From NCBI RefSeq assembly GCF_001949145.1, contig NW_019091654.1, forward strand, positions 124,662 to 188,661: DNA of 64,000 nt, read 5' to 3'. Shown piece after piece: positions 45,264-57,300 of this stretch; position 1 is the stretch's first letter; each line of letters opens with the position of its first letter. The position numbers were made by a program, and so were the translations under genes. The notes beneath the pieces were generated by a model. The model was given only the letters and a program-made list of their open reading frames with translations. It did not search any database and had not been told where the DNA came from. This DNA comes from Acanthaster planci (Eukaryota; Echinodermata; Asteroidea; Valvatida; Acanthasteridae).

Positions 45264-48200
45264 AAGGAATTTTGCCCCTTTGTGTCACAGATATCAGCAA
45301 ACAACACCTTCCCGTCGTATACTTACATACCAATTCCGATTTGTTATCATTTTCTCCATATAAACAAATTAAGCTGAAAAATGTCCCACTCCATTAAAAA
45401 GCAGCCGTAACTTCGACGGTCCTGGAGCACGTCGTGCTTATTATGGATCGGTCCCCTTCCCTATTATATAGGGACCAGTAGCTAGCTGCAGTTTAAATAA
45501 ACCAATAACAATAATGTATTTTGGAGGTTTGCACTGTAACAAAATCCATTGCAGCTACCCTTTCAAAGCGCTAAAACGGGCGACGAGCGAAAGAATATAT
45601 ATACTACGTTGCGAATTGGCAGTGAGGCCACGACGATGTCGGCCGTGAATCAATGGCTGGACCTTCTAATCTTCAACTTGACGCACGGCTCGCGGCAGTG
45701 ACCTTTGATCTGAGTTAAAAAACTGCGCTAAATGCCCAAAATGATCCATGACAGATACACTCTTCACCTTCGCGTCCTTTATTTGTTAACAGTAACAAAC
45801 ACTTGAAAGCCACATTCAACTGCAGCATGATAACAAATTGAACAAAGTAATTCAAGTTAAGTCTAACATCAATTACATACATTTCTGTAAATCTTAATAC
45901 ATGTATGTTAAGTCAGTCTTAAATATTCATGATCCCGTCAGGAATGTTTCCTGAAAGACAAGGCGGGCAATTCCCCTTAATGTGGAAAAGCCATCGTTTC
46001 CACCCGCCCAACACACAAGAGTTCTATACCCGAAACATTTTGGTCAAACGTTCCACACGATCTGCAATAAAACATACATGCGACACATTCAGTGTTTGCC
46101 AGCAAGGTTATCTGGGAAACTCTTAATAAATAGGTAGCTTAAACCTCACACGTTGTAAGAAATCAAAGAAGTTTTGAAAGCATCTGCGGCGTTCGTGTCT
46201 GTCCAGTGACAAAATACTGATGGTATCAGTACAAAATAGTAGTCTTAAAAAGAGTTAAATTTGAAAACAAAAATAAAACAGAAAACAGCACTTGTCTGCT
46301 GTGCTGATAGTGGGCAGGTTGAAACGGTTATACAATCTACGTACGTGGAAATTACGTGAAAACAACATCTGCAACAACATTTCCAAATCAAAACTCGAAG
46401 CGACAAATCAAGGTCTCCTTGGGAATGGGAACTGCATATCAAAAGAAAACAGTTCTAACACTGATTCTTGTCACTGTTTATCTGAATCAATTATCTGTAA
46501 AAAGCCAGCAACTTACAAGAAGTACACGTTGGTGTGTTAAGAGACGTCGCTGAGCAAAGGTCAATAGGTCATGCATCACAAAACAAACAAATTTACTTCC
46601 ATCAGTAAGCCATTTTCGGCAACCAGTGAGATTATCCTACCGAGTAAAAGTTACTGAAGACCTGATCAACGTCTAATGGTATCTGGCGATAGGATTTTTT
46701 TGCAAGATGATGACTGACATAGATAGACATCGACGTCAACATTTGCTGTCAGATCACAAAGTTTCATTATATCACGACGCCTTGATTACTGATCTTTTAC
46801 ATTTAACAAAATGAGCTGATCATAGTACCTAAACTAACTGTTTATATCGACAATTTGGGCTGATGTCGAACATCAACAACACATCAGCAACAAGCACAGC
46901 CAAAAGGAAAACAGAAAAACCTCCCTCGTGTTTCAAACACTCATATCTCTTAAACGTACAGTCTCATAGAGTACAGATGCTTTAAAATGTCTACATACGT
47001 ACAATAATGTTAGCTTTGCAAGCACAAAAGAGCGGGAGTATTTTCAATTTTTTCTCCAAAGAAAGAGAGCAAGATTAGGCCTAACAAGCTTAACAACAAA
47101 TAAGGTATTACACAGAAAGGAGAAAGATACGTTAAAAGAGCAATCCAAAAAGATTTCAAAAATTATAATTTTCATTAATATACTTCTCTTGAGAAATAAA
47201 TTATGTTTACACATCAAACAAATTGTTTAGCACACATCACATCATGCGGAAGCTAAATACAAGTCATATTTGTAAGACTATTCAGAATATATTATTTTTC
47301 CATTTGAGTCAATGGAAAGTCCGAAATACTGACAGGTTTTCACTCATAAATAAAAAAAAGCACAGCCGACCATGGCACAAATTGGCAAAACTATAATGCT
47401 AAAAATGAGGGCAAGTTTCCAAAGATGGACTAATATAAAAGTGATTCAATTCTGGCAAGCAGTGGTAGCGTATGTTCTTCATTCATCAATTCTGGGGCTA
47501 GCAATCACACAAGAGATTTAAAGAAAAAACGGCAAGCACTAACTTTTCCAAACTTACAACATTGATACTTTTCAAATGAGAAGCAAGTTTCTATAAGGCT
47601 TGTCTTGTCATGCCCAATTATTATGGTACATATCCCCCCTTTTTGAGAGGGGGAATTGGCTTTCGAACCATCCCCCTCTACCACCACCAGCTTTTTGTGG
47701 TATGCAAAAAAGTAGAGTGGATTGTGAAGAATTTTTCAGACTTCCAACGACTAATATGCATTCAGTATTACTCAGAAAGGGAGACCAATTTAAAAAACCA
47801 TAAATATTCCATTCTGAATGCATATTGCAGATGTACATTAATATCATGAACATCGACCTCTATATAGAGTCATATTATGTCACCCCCACCCCACTTTTCA
47901 AATTTTCATGTCATCTCCCCATCCCCGCCCCCACCCCATTTTCGGCACAACTTTACGCCACTGGAGAGGACGTTTCATGAATTAATCTGTGAAATACAGT
48001 CTATCTTGAGGCTGAGTGCTATACTGAGACCAGATCTGAATGACTAGCACCCACATAAAAGACCTGAAGTAATACTTAAACTTAATACTTAAAGGATAAC
48101 TGAAAGAGCTGGGATGTTTGTAAAGTCTTCGTGTGCGCAGCTGCATTTAGGAAAAACTTCAAGATCAGCTCACTACTTTCTGTAAATTTCACAATTAACA

Positions 48201-48700
48201 TCTTTGATTTGCAGGCATCTTTTCATTTTTTCAAGAATAATTATATTGGCACTTCAGTCAGGCATGCCATGTACTTTACGATAAAGATGAGGTCTGAGTC
48301 TTAAATTTTCTATGAGAAATCGTATTCCGTCCATGAAGTTTTAGAGGGCTTTAAGTCAGTGCTAGTGCACAAAAAGCGGAAAAGCTCATTACAAAGTCTA
48401 AACGAAACTCAGTTAGGGGTAAAAATAACTTGCTTCATGGAACAGACGTACGGTAAATGTCTTAGCCATGCTGTCATTTATCTTCTTCGCAGCTCTTGGA
48501 TTGAAACAGCATGGAAATTAAGGCGGGACTAATCTCAGAGAGGCTGTGATTGTCATCAAGGTGGCAATGATTTGGCATGTAAACGAAGCTTACAGTAACT
48601 TCACTTAGAGAGACGTAATTTATTAGTCAAGGAAAAGAACTCTGTCACTCTCTTTCAACGCTCATTAGATACGGAAAGGGAACGGACATTGTGAGATGTC
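45264..48700. repeat. Segmental duplication block C, including an NDC1 exon-1 copy
   Basis: 45264-45445 matches the NDC1 first-exon region (about 25674-25885). From about 45.54 kb it matches block A from 27.24 kb through the 3' flank, up to the sequence just beyond the NLR stop. It has no NACHT exon. It ends at a single N (48701), where block B begins. No intact gene seen. Confidence 0.75.
45327..45359 (-). pseudogene. Duplicated NDC1 first exon (11 codons) with intact donor
   Basis: Encodes [11 protein letters not shown] directly before GTAAGTATAC. It differs from the real exon by a 9-base loss that removes the last three codons (MRD) but keeps the frame and donor. The rest of NDC1 is not repeated, so this is an orphan exon lying about 1.5 kb upstream of the inferred Ig-NLR1 5' exon on the same strand. 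Confidence 0.7.
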
Positions 48701-48701
48701 N

Positions 48702-51700
48702 AACCTAATGGCAATTTTCTGAATTTCTCTTATGTGCCTCTTCAAATTTTCATCAAGTCATAGATGCATATATAGTATTCAAGAAATTTTTTCAGATTTA
48801 AAAATCAAAAAGGCTTTTTGAAACAATTTTAAAGGGCGTGCCAATCCCTGTCGTGAAGCTGAACAATGTGTGACTCGCTGGTGCTGACTCATGAGTCCGC
48901 CGCTTCCAGCCCGTTTTGTTGAATTCGCAAATACAATGTACCAGCAACTTTCTGTGGATTGAATTGTCCAAATCTTCTTGTTTTGGCTAAACTTTGAAGT
49001 TTGCTTTCTTGTGAATATTTTATATTTTTTCCCTAAAGTACAACTTGACCCGGTGTTGGAAGAAAAAATAGAGGCTTGAATTGGATCGTGTAATGTAGTG
49101 GAAACTTGAACAGATTAAAGTTTTGCAGGCGCACTTTTCTGTAAGGTTGTGTATGCAATGCATCTCATGATGCATTGCAAATGTCAAAATGATTTGTCAA
49201 AATAGGAAATTGGGCAGGTCTATGTTTATAGCATCTAGTGAAAAACACATTGCTGACTTGCTCCTGAACGTCATCATCATGCCGGCGACGCTTTTATTCC
49301 ATCGAATTTTTGGCTGAACTTTAATGAGGTTTTCTTGGCTTTCAAAGTTGTTTTATATGATGTTAAAGAGCGATCTTTCGTTAAAGTGTAGCTGTTATGA
49401 ATTTTTTTTAAATTTCTGCAATTTAATACTCAATTTTCCTAACTGCACATTTGATATCCATGCGGTACTAGGTTAAACGCATCGGAAAATTAAATCTCTG
49501 AAATCCGTGCTTTCCAGACAACCGAGGGCGCTGTTGCTGCATGCTTTGTCAACCTGGAATGAAAGTTCACTGCCTAGGCTTTTCGGTTAAAATTGTGAAT
49601 CCACAACATTTCTAAGAAAGTGTTAATTAAGCGCTTCTTTTTGCTATAGGTTTTACAAAAATTAACCGATGAAGGAAACGGAAAATTTAGGCCAGCAAAA
49701 TCTTTAAAACAGAGGTTTTCGGTGCACAACCCAATGTAACGAGTGACATCACTGTTTATTTGGCTCATAAATATGGAAATGCTCAGCATAAAACTAAAAA
49801 GACACTAAAGAACCGTTTGAAATAGTGAAAGGAATATTGATGTACAAAAGTGTATTTCGGAGGTTTGTATTGTCAAAGAATCATAAAAACAACCCTTCAA
49901 AGAGCTAAAACGGGCGAACAGCGCGCGAATACATATGTTTACGCTGTAAATTGCCAGCATGGCCATGTACATCGGGCGTGAATCAATCTCTGCGCCTTCC
50001 TATCTTGACAGGTCGTGGCAGTGGCCTTTGACCCGAGTCAAACCAACTAAATGTATGCTAAATGCCCCAGATGACTTATCCATGACAAATTCACTCTTTG
50101 CTTTCGAGTCTTTTATTTTGTTAACAGTAACAAACACTATAAAGCACATCCAATTGCAGTTGATTTAACAAACTGTATAAAGCACATCCAATTGCAGTTG
50201 ATTTAACAAACTGTATAAAGCACATCCAATTGCAGTTGATTTAACAAACTGTATAAAGCACATCCAATTGCAGTTGTTGATTTATAAGAAATCGAGCACG
50301 TGCAATGATCGAAGTCTAAACACCAAATGACAGATATTTCTGTGAATCTTAATGCAAGAATTGCCGCTGAGTACAACTTCTAAGTATTTTGCTTAGTTCA
50401 GCTGAGGAATGTTTTCTGAAAGATGAGGTGGGCCATTCGTCTTAAAATGGTAAAGCCATTGTTTTAATTCCTATCACACAACAGTGTGATAGGAATCGTA
50501 TAGTATACCCGATGCATTTTTTTGCAAGATGATGACTGACATAGATAGACATCGACGTCAACATTTGCTGTCAGACCACAAAGTTTCATTGTATCACGAC
50601 GCCTTGATTACTGATCTTTTACATTTAACAAATTGAGCTGATCATAGTACCTAAATCTTCTGGTTAATTTTCTATATCGACAATTAAGACTTATGTCGAA
50701 TAATAACATCACCAGCAACAAGCACAGCCAAAACGGAAAAAGAAAAACCTCCGTCATGTTTCAGACACTCGTAAGCTATCTCTCAAATGTACAATTCCAT
50801 ACGTGTACAAATGTTTTAATCTACATACAATAAAGTTATCTTTTCAAGCAAAAACACACCTTCCCATTTTTTGTTCAAAGAAAGACTTCAAGATTAACTT
50901 TCTCAACAACAAAGCGAGAAATATTACACATAAAGTATAGGAGAAACTGGAGTCACACATTGAAAAGGCAATCTAAAAGATTAAAAAATACTAATTCTCC
51001 ACTTATATTGTTCTCTTGAGAAAAAATAATGATTTACACATCGAACGAATTATTTGGCACACTCCAAATTCCCTGGCATCATGCGGAAGTTAAATAGAAG
51101 TCATATTTTTAATCACTTTTAAAAAGTTCAAATGAACGAAATCTTAAGCGTCTATACGCACATTATTTTTTATTCAAATCAATGGAAAGTCCGAAATTTT
51201 GATTGACTAGTAGTTTTTCACTGATAATAAGAAAAGGAACAGCTGACCATGGCACAAATTGGCAAAAACTACTTGCTAAAATGAAGGCAAATTTCCACAC
51301 GGTGGATTTATACAAGGTGACTTGATCTGGCAAGCGACGGTAGCGCATATTTTTCATTTGTCCATTCTGAGGTTGGCGAGCATACAAAAAAGATTCAAAG
51401 AAAATAGACAGGCGCTAAATTCTTCAACTTGAACTTACTACACTGATACTCTACAAATGAGAAGAAAGTCACTACGGCTTGATTTTGATTTGAGATGTTT
51501 GTAAATTCTCAAGTGTATAGCTAAATTCAAGAAATACCTTCAAGATCAGCTAAAAAATTTCTGTAAATTTTACAATGATTTCAAGGCATCTCTTCACTTT
51601 CTTAATATTCTTTGTTGGCACTTCTGTCAGACATGCTGTGTAATTTACCATAAGCTCTGAGACTTTTGTATGGGAAATCGTATTCCATCTATGAAGTTTT

Positions 51701-52098
51701 AGTGGGCTTTAAGTCAGTGATAGTACCAAAAAAAAAAAAAAAAGAACAGTCGTCTGTCCCAACTCTGCGGAAAAGCTCATTATGAAGTCTAAAGGAAATT
51801 CAGTTATGGGTAAAAACAACCTGCTTTGATGGAACAGACGTACGGCAAATTTCTTAGCCATTCTGTCATTTATCTGCTTGTTCTCAGCTCTTGGATTGAA
51901 ACAGCATCAGAGAAGCTGTGATTGCTATCAAGGTGGCAATGATTTGGCATGTAAACAAAGCTTGCAGTAACTTCACTGATAGAGACGTAATTAATTAGTC
52001 AAGGAAAAGAACTCTGCCACTCTCTTTCAGTCTCTTTCAACTCTCATTAGATACGGAAAGGAAAAGGGCATTGTGGGAAGGACCGAAACATAGCAAAA
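48702..52098. repeat. Segmental duplication block B (3' flank of Ig-NLR2)
   Basis: Matches block A from its first base (CCTAATGGCAATTTTCTG). It contains its own 38-bp array and lacks about 0.6 kb that blocks A and C have, the junction falling near 50.52 kb in a T-run. No shared coding frame; the right end should be the Ig-NLR2 3' UTR. Confidence 0.8.
50130..50281. repeat. 38-bp tandem repeat, 4 copies (array B)
   Basis: Unit begins ACAAACTGTATAAAGCACAT and ends GATTTA. Copies 2-4 are the same as each other but differ from array A at the same positions. Confidence 0.85.
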
Positions 52099-54395
52099 TT
52101 AGCCACTTGGGTGTCCTTGCAGCCAAAACTGACAATCGATATTTCCCTGGACTAGTTCCATCTCGGGAAAGATTTCTTTAACCACTCTCTCAACATTTTT
52201 GGGCGTCATACCAGTCCGACGCAATTCCAACATCAGGATTCTTGAGCAATGTGTTAGGCTATGGGCAACGACTCTTACAGCATGTGTAGAGAAGCTGCCT
52301 CCTGATATGTAAAGTTCACGCAATCTTTCAGCTCTTGGCATCATTGCTGCCAGTGACATTAGATCTTCTTCCCCAAGATCACAGTCGTAGAGTTCCAGAT
52401 ACTCCAAGAAACGGATGAGCGGTTTTAGGCTGTTCATGTATCCATTCAGCCTGTTGTTCAGCACACCAAAATACACCGCCTGACTCTCTGCAAGACTTGA
52501 AGCAATGTCCAAGAGGACCTTTTCTGACCGGATGATGTCGCATTCAATGCGTAGGCCAAATCCATAACTTTTGGTCTTGCAAAAAGGTACAAGTACCTCA
52601 ACTGCTCTCGTTCCTTGATCCTGGGGTTCAGCCGCAGCTCCATCACTTCCTCCTTGCTCTTTCTGATTTATGCAAACTATTGTCCGTGCTGGCTTATGAA
52701 TAAGGTCTGATACTGTGATGCTGAGTTGGTTGAACTCCTTCCCCAAAGTGTCTGAGACTAAGAGACCAAAGTAAAGGTGGTCAACATCCACACGTTGAAG
52801 AATACTTTTGACTTGGGACTGATCTTTGATGACATGCAAATAAACCTCCAACCTCTTGAGGTGGACTTTTGGCAGACGACAAACATAAGCTCCACCCAAG
52901 GACTCTAGATCTTGAGGTAATGGGATCTTGTCTACGTAATACTGGAGAGCTGCAAATTCCTCCTTGTACTTAAGGGACAACCGGGATCCAACCCCTGCCT
53001 CGAGACTATCTGACTGGGATTCGTAGTACAGCATGAGAGTCAAGTGTTGCACCCAAAGATACCTGTCAGATATTAACTCATCTTTAATGCTGCGGACGTG
53101 TTGGAAGATTACAGATGCCACTTGGGTATTCATACCACAGGCAAACCGCAAAACATACTCAACTTCTTGTACAGTGTCAATTGTCACTTTAGACAATAGC
53201 TCCTGCTGGATGAAAGACTCTGTTTGCCTGACAAGAAAATAGGCTGCGAAGTACTCCTGGAAGGTCTTATGAATAAATGTAGCGGTGGCTTCATTTGAGC
53301 CAGGCCTCTCTAAGAAAAATCCTAACTCTAATCCATCATTTAAAGACGTCCCGGGAAATTCACCATGTGGAAAAACAAGTCTTTCCCCGGAGGAGTCCAT
53401 AAGACCTGCAAAGGCAACTTTTCCAAGTGCCCCAAAGACTTTTTCTTCCCACCCTTCTCCCTTTGATTCACGTGATGTGTTGTATTTCCTTTCCCAGTGT
53501 CTCAACAGAGCATCTGTCACCCTCCCGTACAACTCAGTGATTCTGGCTGGTAGGACCTCATCTTGCCTGCTGTTATCCCAAATGTAACAGAGCAACCTCA
53601 GCATGATTGGTATCTTTGCAAGTATCTCAAGAAATGCCGCTGTCTCAATCTGGCGAATCAGCCCCGCTGCTTTAGCGTTGTCCTTGCTGAAACGATGTGT
53701 GATGTACTTGTTTCTATTCTGCTGGCTGAAACCAGTGGTTTCAATCACCGCAAAAACGGGATCTTCATTCCAGGAATTGAGCTTCTTCATCATGTGAGGG
53801 CGTGTTGTCACGATGATGCAGCAACTAGCTAAGGATTTGACAGCCAAAATGTCTCTCACTGAAATGTCTCCTGGTGGTGCTCGCTGGTTGAGCACCTTCA
53901 AGTTTATCTCATCCAGTCCATCCAGGATAATCAAAACCTTATGACCGACTTTTCGAATGACAGACCCCAGAGCCTTCTTGCTCACCATTTGATCGCTGGG
54001 AAAATTCTGACGGAGAATGGCACTTAACAACCCAGACTCCTCAATCATTTCTTTCATCTTTAAAACGAACACAAGTTCAAATTTCTGCATGTAATCTGCA
54101 CCATTTGCCCAATCATAGCCGAACCGCCTGACTAGTGTGGTTTTACCACATCCAGCCGCCCCTTTCACCACAAAGTGCCTTCTCCTTTTCTGTCCCCCAA
54201 GTAGGCCAATCATCTGCTCACGTGACTTGATTGCCACGGAGTGGTTTTTTTCGTGGAGTTCAAGATCAATGAATATCTCCTCTGTGGACATGGCATCACC
54301 TTGATTCTCCTCTGATGGGTCAATTGAGATGTTCTGCATCTTTGCCTGGAAGAGAGGTTTCAGTATATTCTGGCAACCTTCCACAGTAAAGTAAT
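52099..54395 (-). CDS. NACHT exon of Ig-NLR2 (764 residues)
   Basis: Opens after TTTCAG with the split Asp of DYFTVEG. Walker A GAAGCGKTT at about residue 80-88, Walker B LIILDGLDE, sensor IIVTTRPH, and FIHKTFQEYFAAYFLV in the HD2 region. The C-terminal part has degenerate LRR-like units (LYDCDLGEEDLMSLAAMMP, LYISGGSFS). Relative to Ig-NLR1 it has an insertion of about 15 residues near LESLGGAYVC. All nucleotide-binding motifs are intact. Confidence 0.93.
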
Positions 54396-57300
54396 CTGAA
54401 ACAAAATGAAAAACAAAAAACACAGATCAAAACTCGTAAAAGCAATTATCGCCAACTAAAATTGTTCAGTTGGTAGAGCACTGGTATGGTGTTCCTGAGG
54501 TAGCAGGTTCAAATCCCACTCCATTCAATTTCTTTGTTCATCTTTATAATCAACTAAAATTTTGATAATCATCACCTGCGATGATTTCTTCTGACGATTA
54601 GCGATGCTCCTGAAGTGAAATTTTGACCTCACACAAGAAGTCTATAATTTGGCACAGTTAGTAAGTCAAATTATGAGGTATAATTGTTCCATTTTTTGTG
54701 GGAAGACAGGTCCTATGTTGATTGCTTTTACGGGTACAAGGTCATACTTCATCTCTTTTCACTTGATGAAATTATTGCATTTAGACGTTCAGCATAATCC
54801 CTATCCACTTTGAAAAAGAATTCTTGGATAAACTCATGTCTATCAGGAAGTGAACTGGTCAATTTATCAATGTAACATTAGCATATTTGTGAGGAAAATG
54901 AATTCACTGACCATACCTGAAAGAGGTGTACCTTCTTCGGAGTCTCTTCCCGGTCTGCCACTATTTCGTCTCTTTTGTACCTATATTGTGGTAAACAGAA
55001 AAAAAAATAAGTCATATTGATCTCTTGCAACTGCCCACAGCTTGGTTCAATGGTTCAATATGAGCAGGCAAAATCCCTCCAGCAACCTCAATTTAACAAC
55101 AACATTCCTGAATTATTTCCCCCAAACTTTGGTCTCAGTATCAGACCAAACCAATCCCTCTATTCTTGTGCCCTTGCTCAAACGGTTCTTTCTTTGCCGT
55201 CCTTGTTGTGTATTTGTGGTTCTTGTCCAGCCTTCACTCAGATCTGTTATGCTGCTGGTGATCTCAGCACACTAACCCCGCAGTGATATATCTCTCTTCC
55301 TCACACAGTGACACCATTATGACATTTTGTCCTCCTTTGCTCTTACCACAAACAGAAGGAGCCAAACCACTATCACCAATCCAGTGAGACCACCGAATGA
55401 TGACCCCAATGCTATCCCAACAACTGGAAGTTCGTATGGGACCTCGGTAGTTGACGCTACCACTTCCTGGTCCCAAGAGGTGGTCGTGCCTGCCGAAACT
55501 TTACATGGAAAAGAACATGTAAACTATCATTAGGGTGACAGAAAGAGGTTTGACATATCCATTTGAATTGTTTACACGGCTCAAAGCTTTACCTACTACA
55601 ATGGAAGATACAGCGTTTATAAAACAGAGCGGGAGCACCTGGAATTAACAGGGGGGGCACGATGGAAGTGAACCTCAACATACAAAGGGGGTCTTTTTAC
55701 AATGGGAAGTTCATGTTTAACCTCAAGGGGGTGCAATCAATTTGACAAGTAATGTATTAAGCAAATTTCTCCCAATTTACACTCTCTATACATGTTTTTA
55801 AAACCTTGAAAATTGGTCATTAGAGCAGGTCTTAAGTCTCCAGTCTACGACGTGATAGGTATGTATTGACAAGAATATATGCATTGATGTCTGGGTTGGC
55901 ATAAATCACAAGTTCATCGTGCCTACCTGGTCGGGGTGATGGGGGGCTCTGAATGACAATATTGGCGATCATGTGACTACCACTTTTATCCCCAAGAGCG
56001 CTACTGTAGGCCTCACATTGGTACCGTGCGTCACCATCACGTGCATAAACAGGGATTGTTGCCGATGTCGTGTACGTATTGTTGATCTGAAACCAGCCTT
56101 AGGAAAAGAAATGAAGAAAATAGTGATTTAAAACTTAAGGTGACAAAACCGACTAATGTTGGACTAAAACCCTCAAATGGCGAGGCACAGGTGTGTTCAT
56201 GTATTCGTGCTCTTTGCTCTGCGGCATCCGAAATGTTCAGGTTATTTCTCTTCAATGTCACATCCACAGTTAGGGGATGATCTCTGCAAAGGTGCTCTGG
56301 AATACAGCCATTTGTTGAAGCATTTTGATAAAATCACAATAACCAGGCAATCATAATTATGAATTAAATTAAGGCAATAATTAAACAGTCTAATACCATC
56401 TTACTCAGCAGTTTGCAATTTCTTTATAATAAATTCATAATATTCATGATATTGAGAGTGGCTTTATCCCAGGTGAAAAAGGTCCATATTTCCAGTAGAG
56501 CAAACAGTTTTAGCCAACTCAAATTTGAAAAAAAAAGTTGATTACCAGTAACACTACAGAGAAGCATTTAAAAAAATTATTAGTTGGACTTTGATGTCCA
56601 TTCTACAAATGGTTGATTCACTGCAGAGCCTGCATGATGCTCAACCTTAACCCTAACCCTCCTCAATCCTTCAACTGTTGGAGGACTGAGGAGTGTTAGG
56701 GTTAAGCATTTTGGGCACAATTTCTTTGGGAAGTGCCATGAGCTGTACACTGCCATGCTGTTTTCAGTGAAATAGAATAAACCAGAAGTTACCTTTTAGA
56801 CGTGAAGAGTTTTGCCCGCTAAAATATTTCCATTTCACATTTTTCCGAACATCAGCTTTCTCATTATAAATAAAAAACAACAAAGAAAAATAACTTACTC
56901 ATAAAAATTGTAACTGGATCGAGTATGACAACATTATTGATGGCATAGTGAGTGCTGTCCTAGTAACACTGAAAACAAAAGGTGCACCAACATCAACTGA
57001 CCTGCCTCCTGTGAATCTGGTGGAAAGATTATTGGTGNNNNNNNNNNNNNNNNNNNNNNNNNNNNNNNNNNNNNNNNNNNNNNNNNNNNNNNNNNNNNNN
57101 NNNNNNNNNNNNNNNNNNNNNNNNNNNNNNNNNNNNNNNNNNNNNNNNNNNNNNNNNNNNNNNNNNNNNNNNNNNNNNNNNNNNNNNNNNNNNNNNNNNN
57201 NNNNNNNNNNNNNNNNNNNNNNNNNNNNNNNNNNNNNNNNNNNNNNNNNNNNNNNNNNNNNNNNNNNNNNNAATAGAATGAAGCTCACACCTTTGACGGC

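Noticed and set aside
54464-54530. Functional tRNA gene
   Set aside because: A- and B-boxes are present but there is no paired acceptor stem, and an 11-bp target duplication surrounds it. A retroposon fits better.
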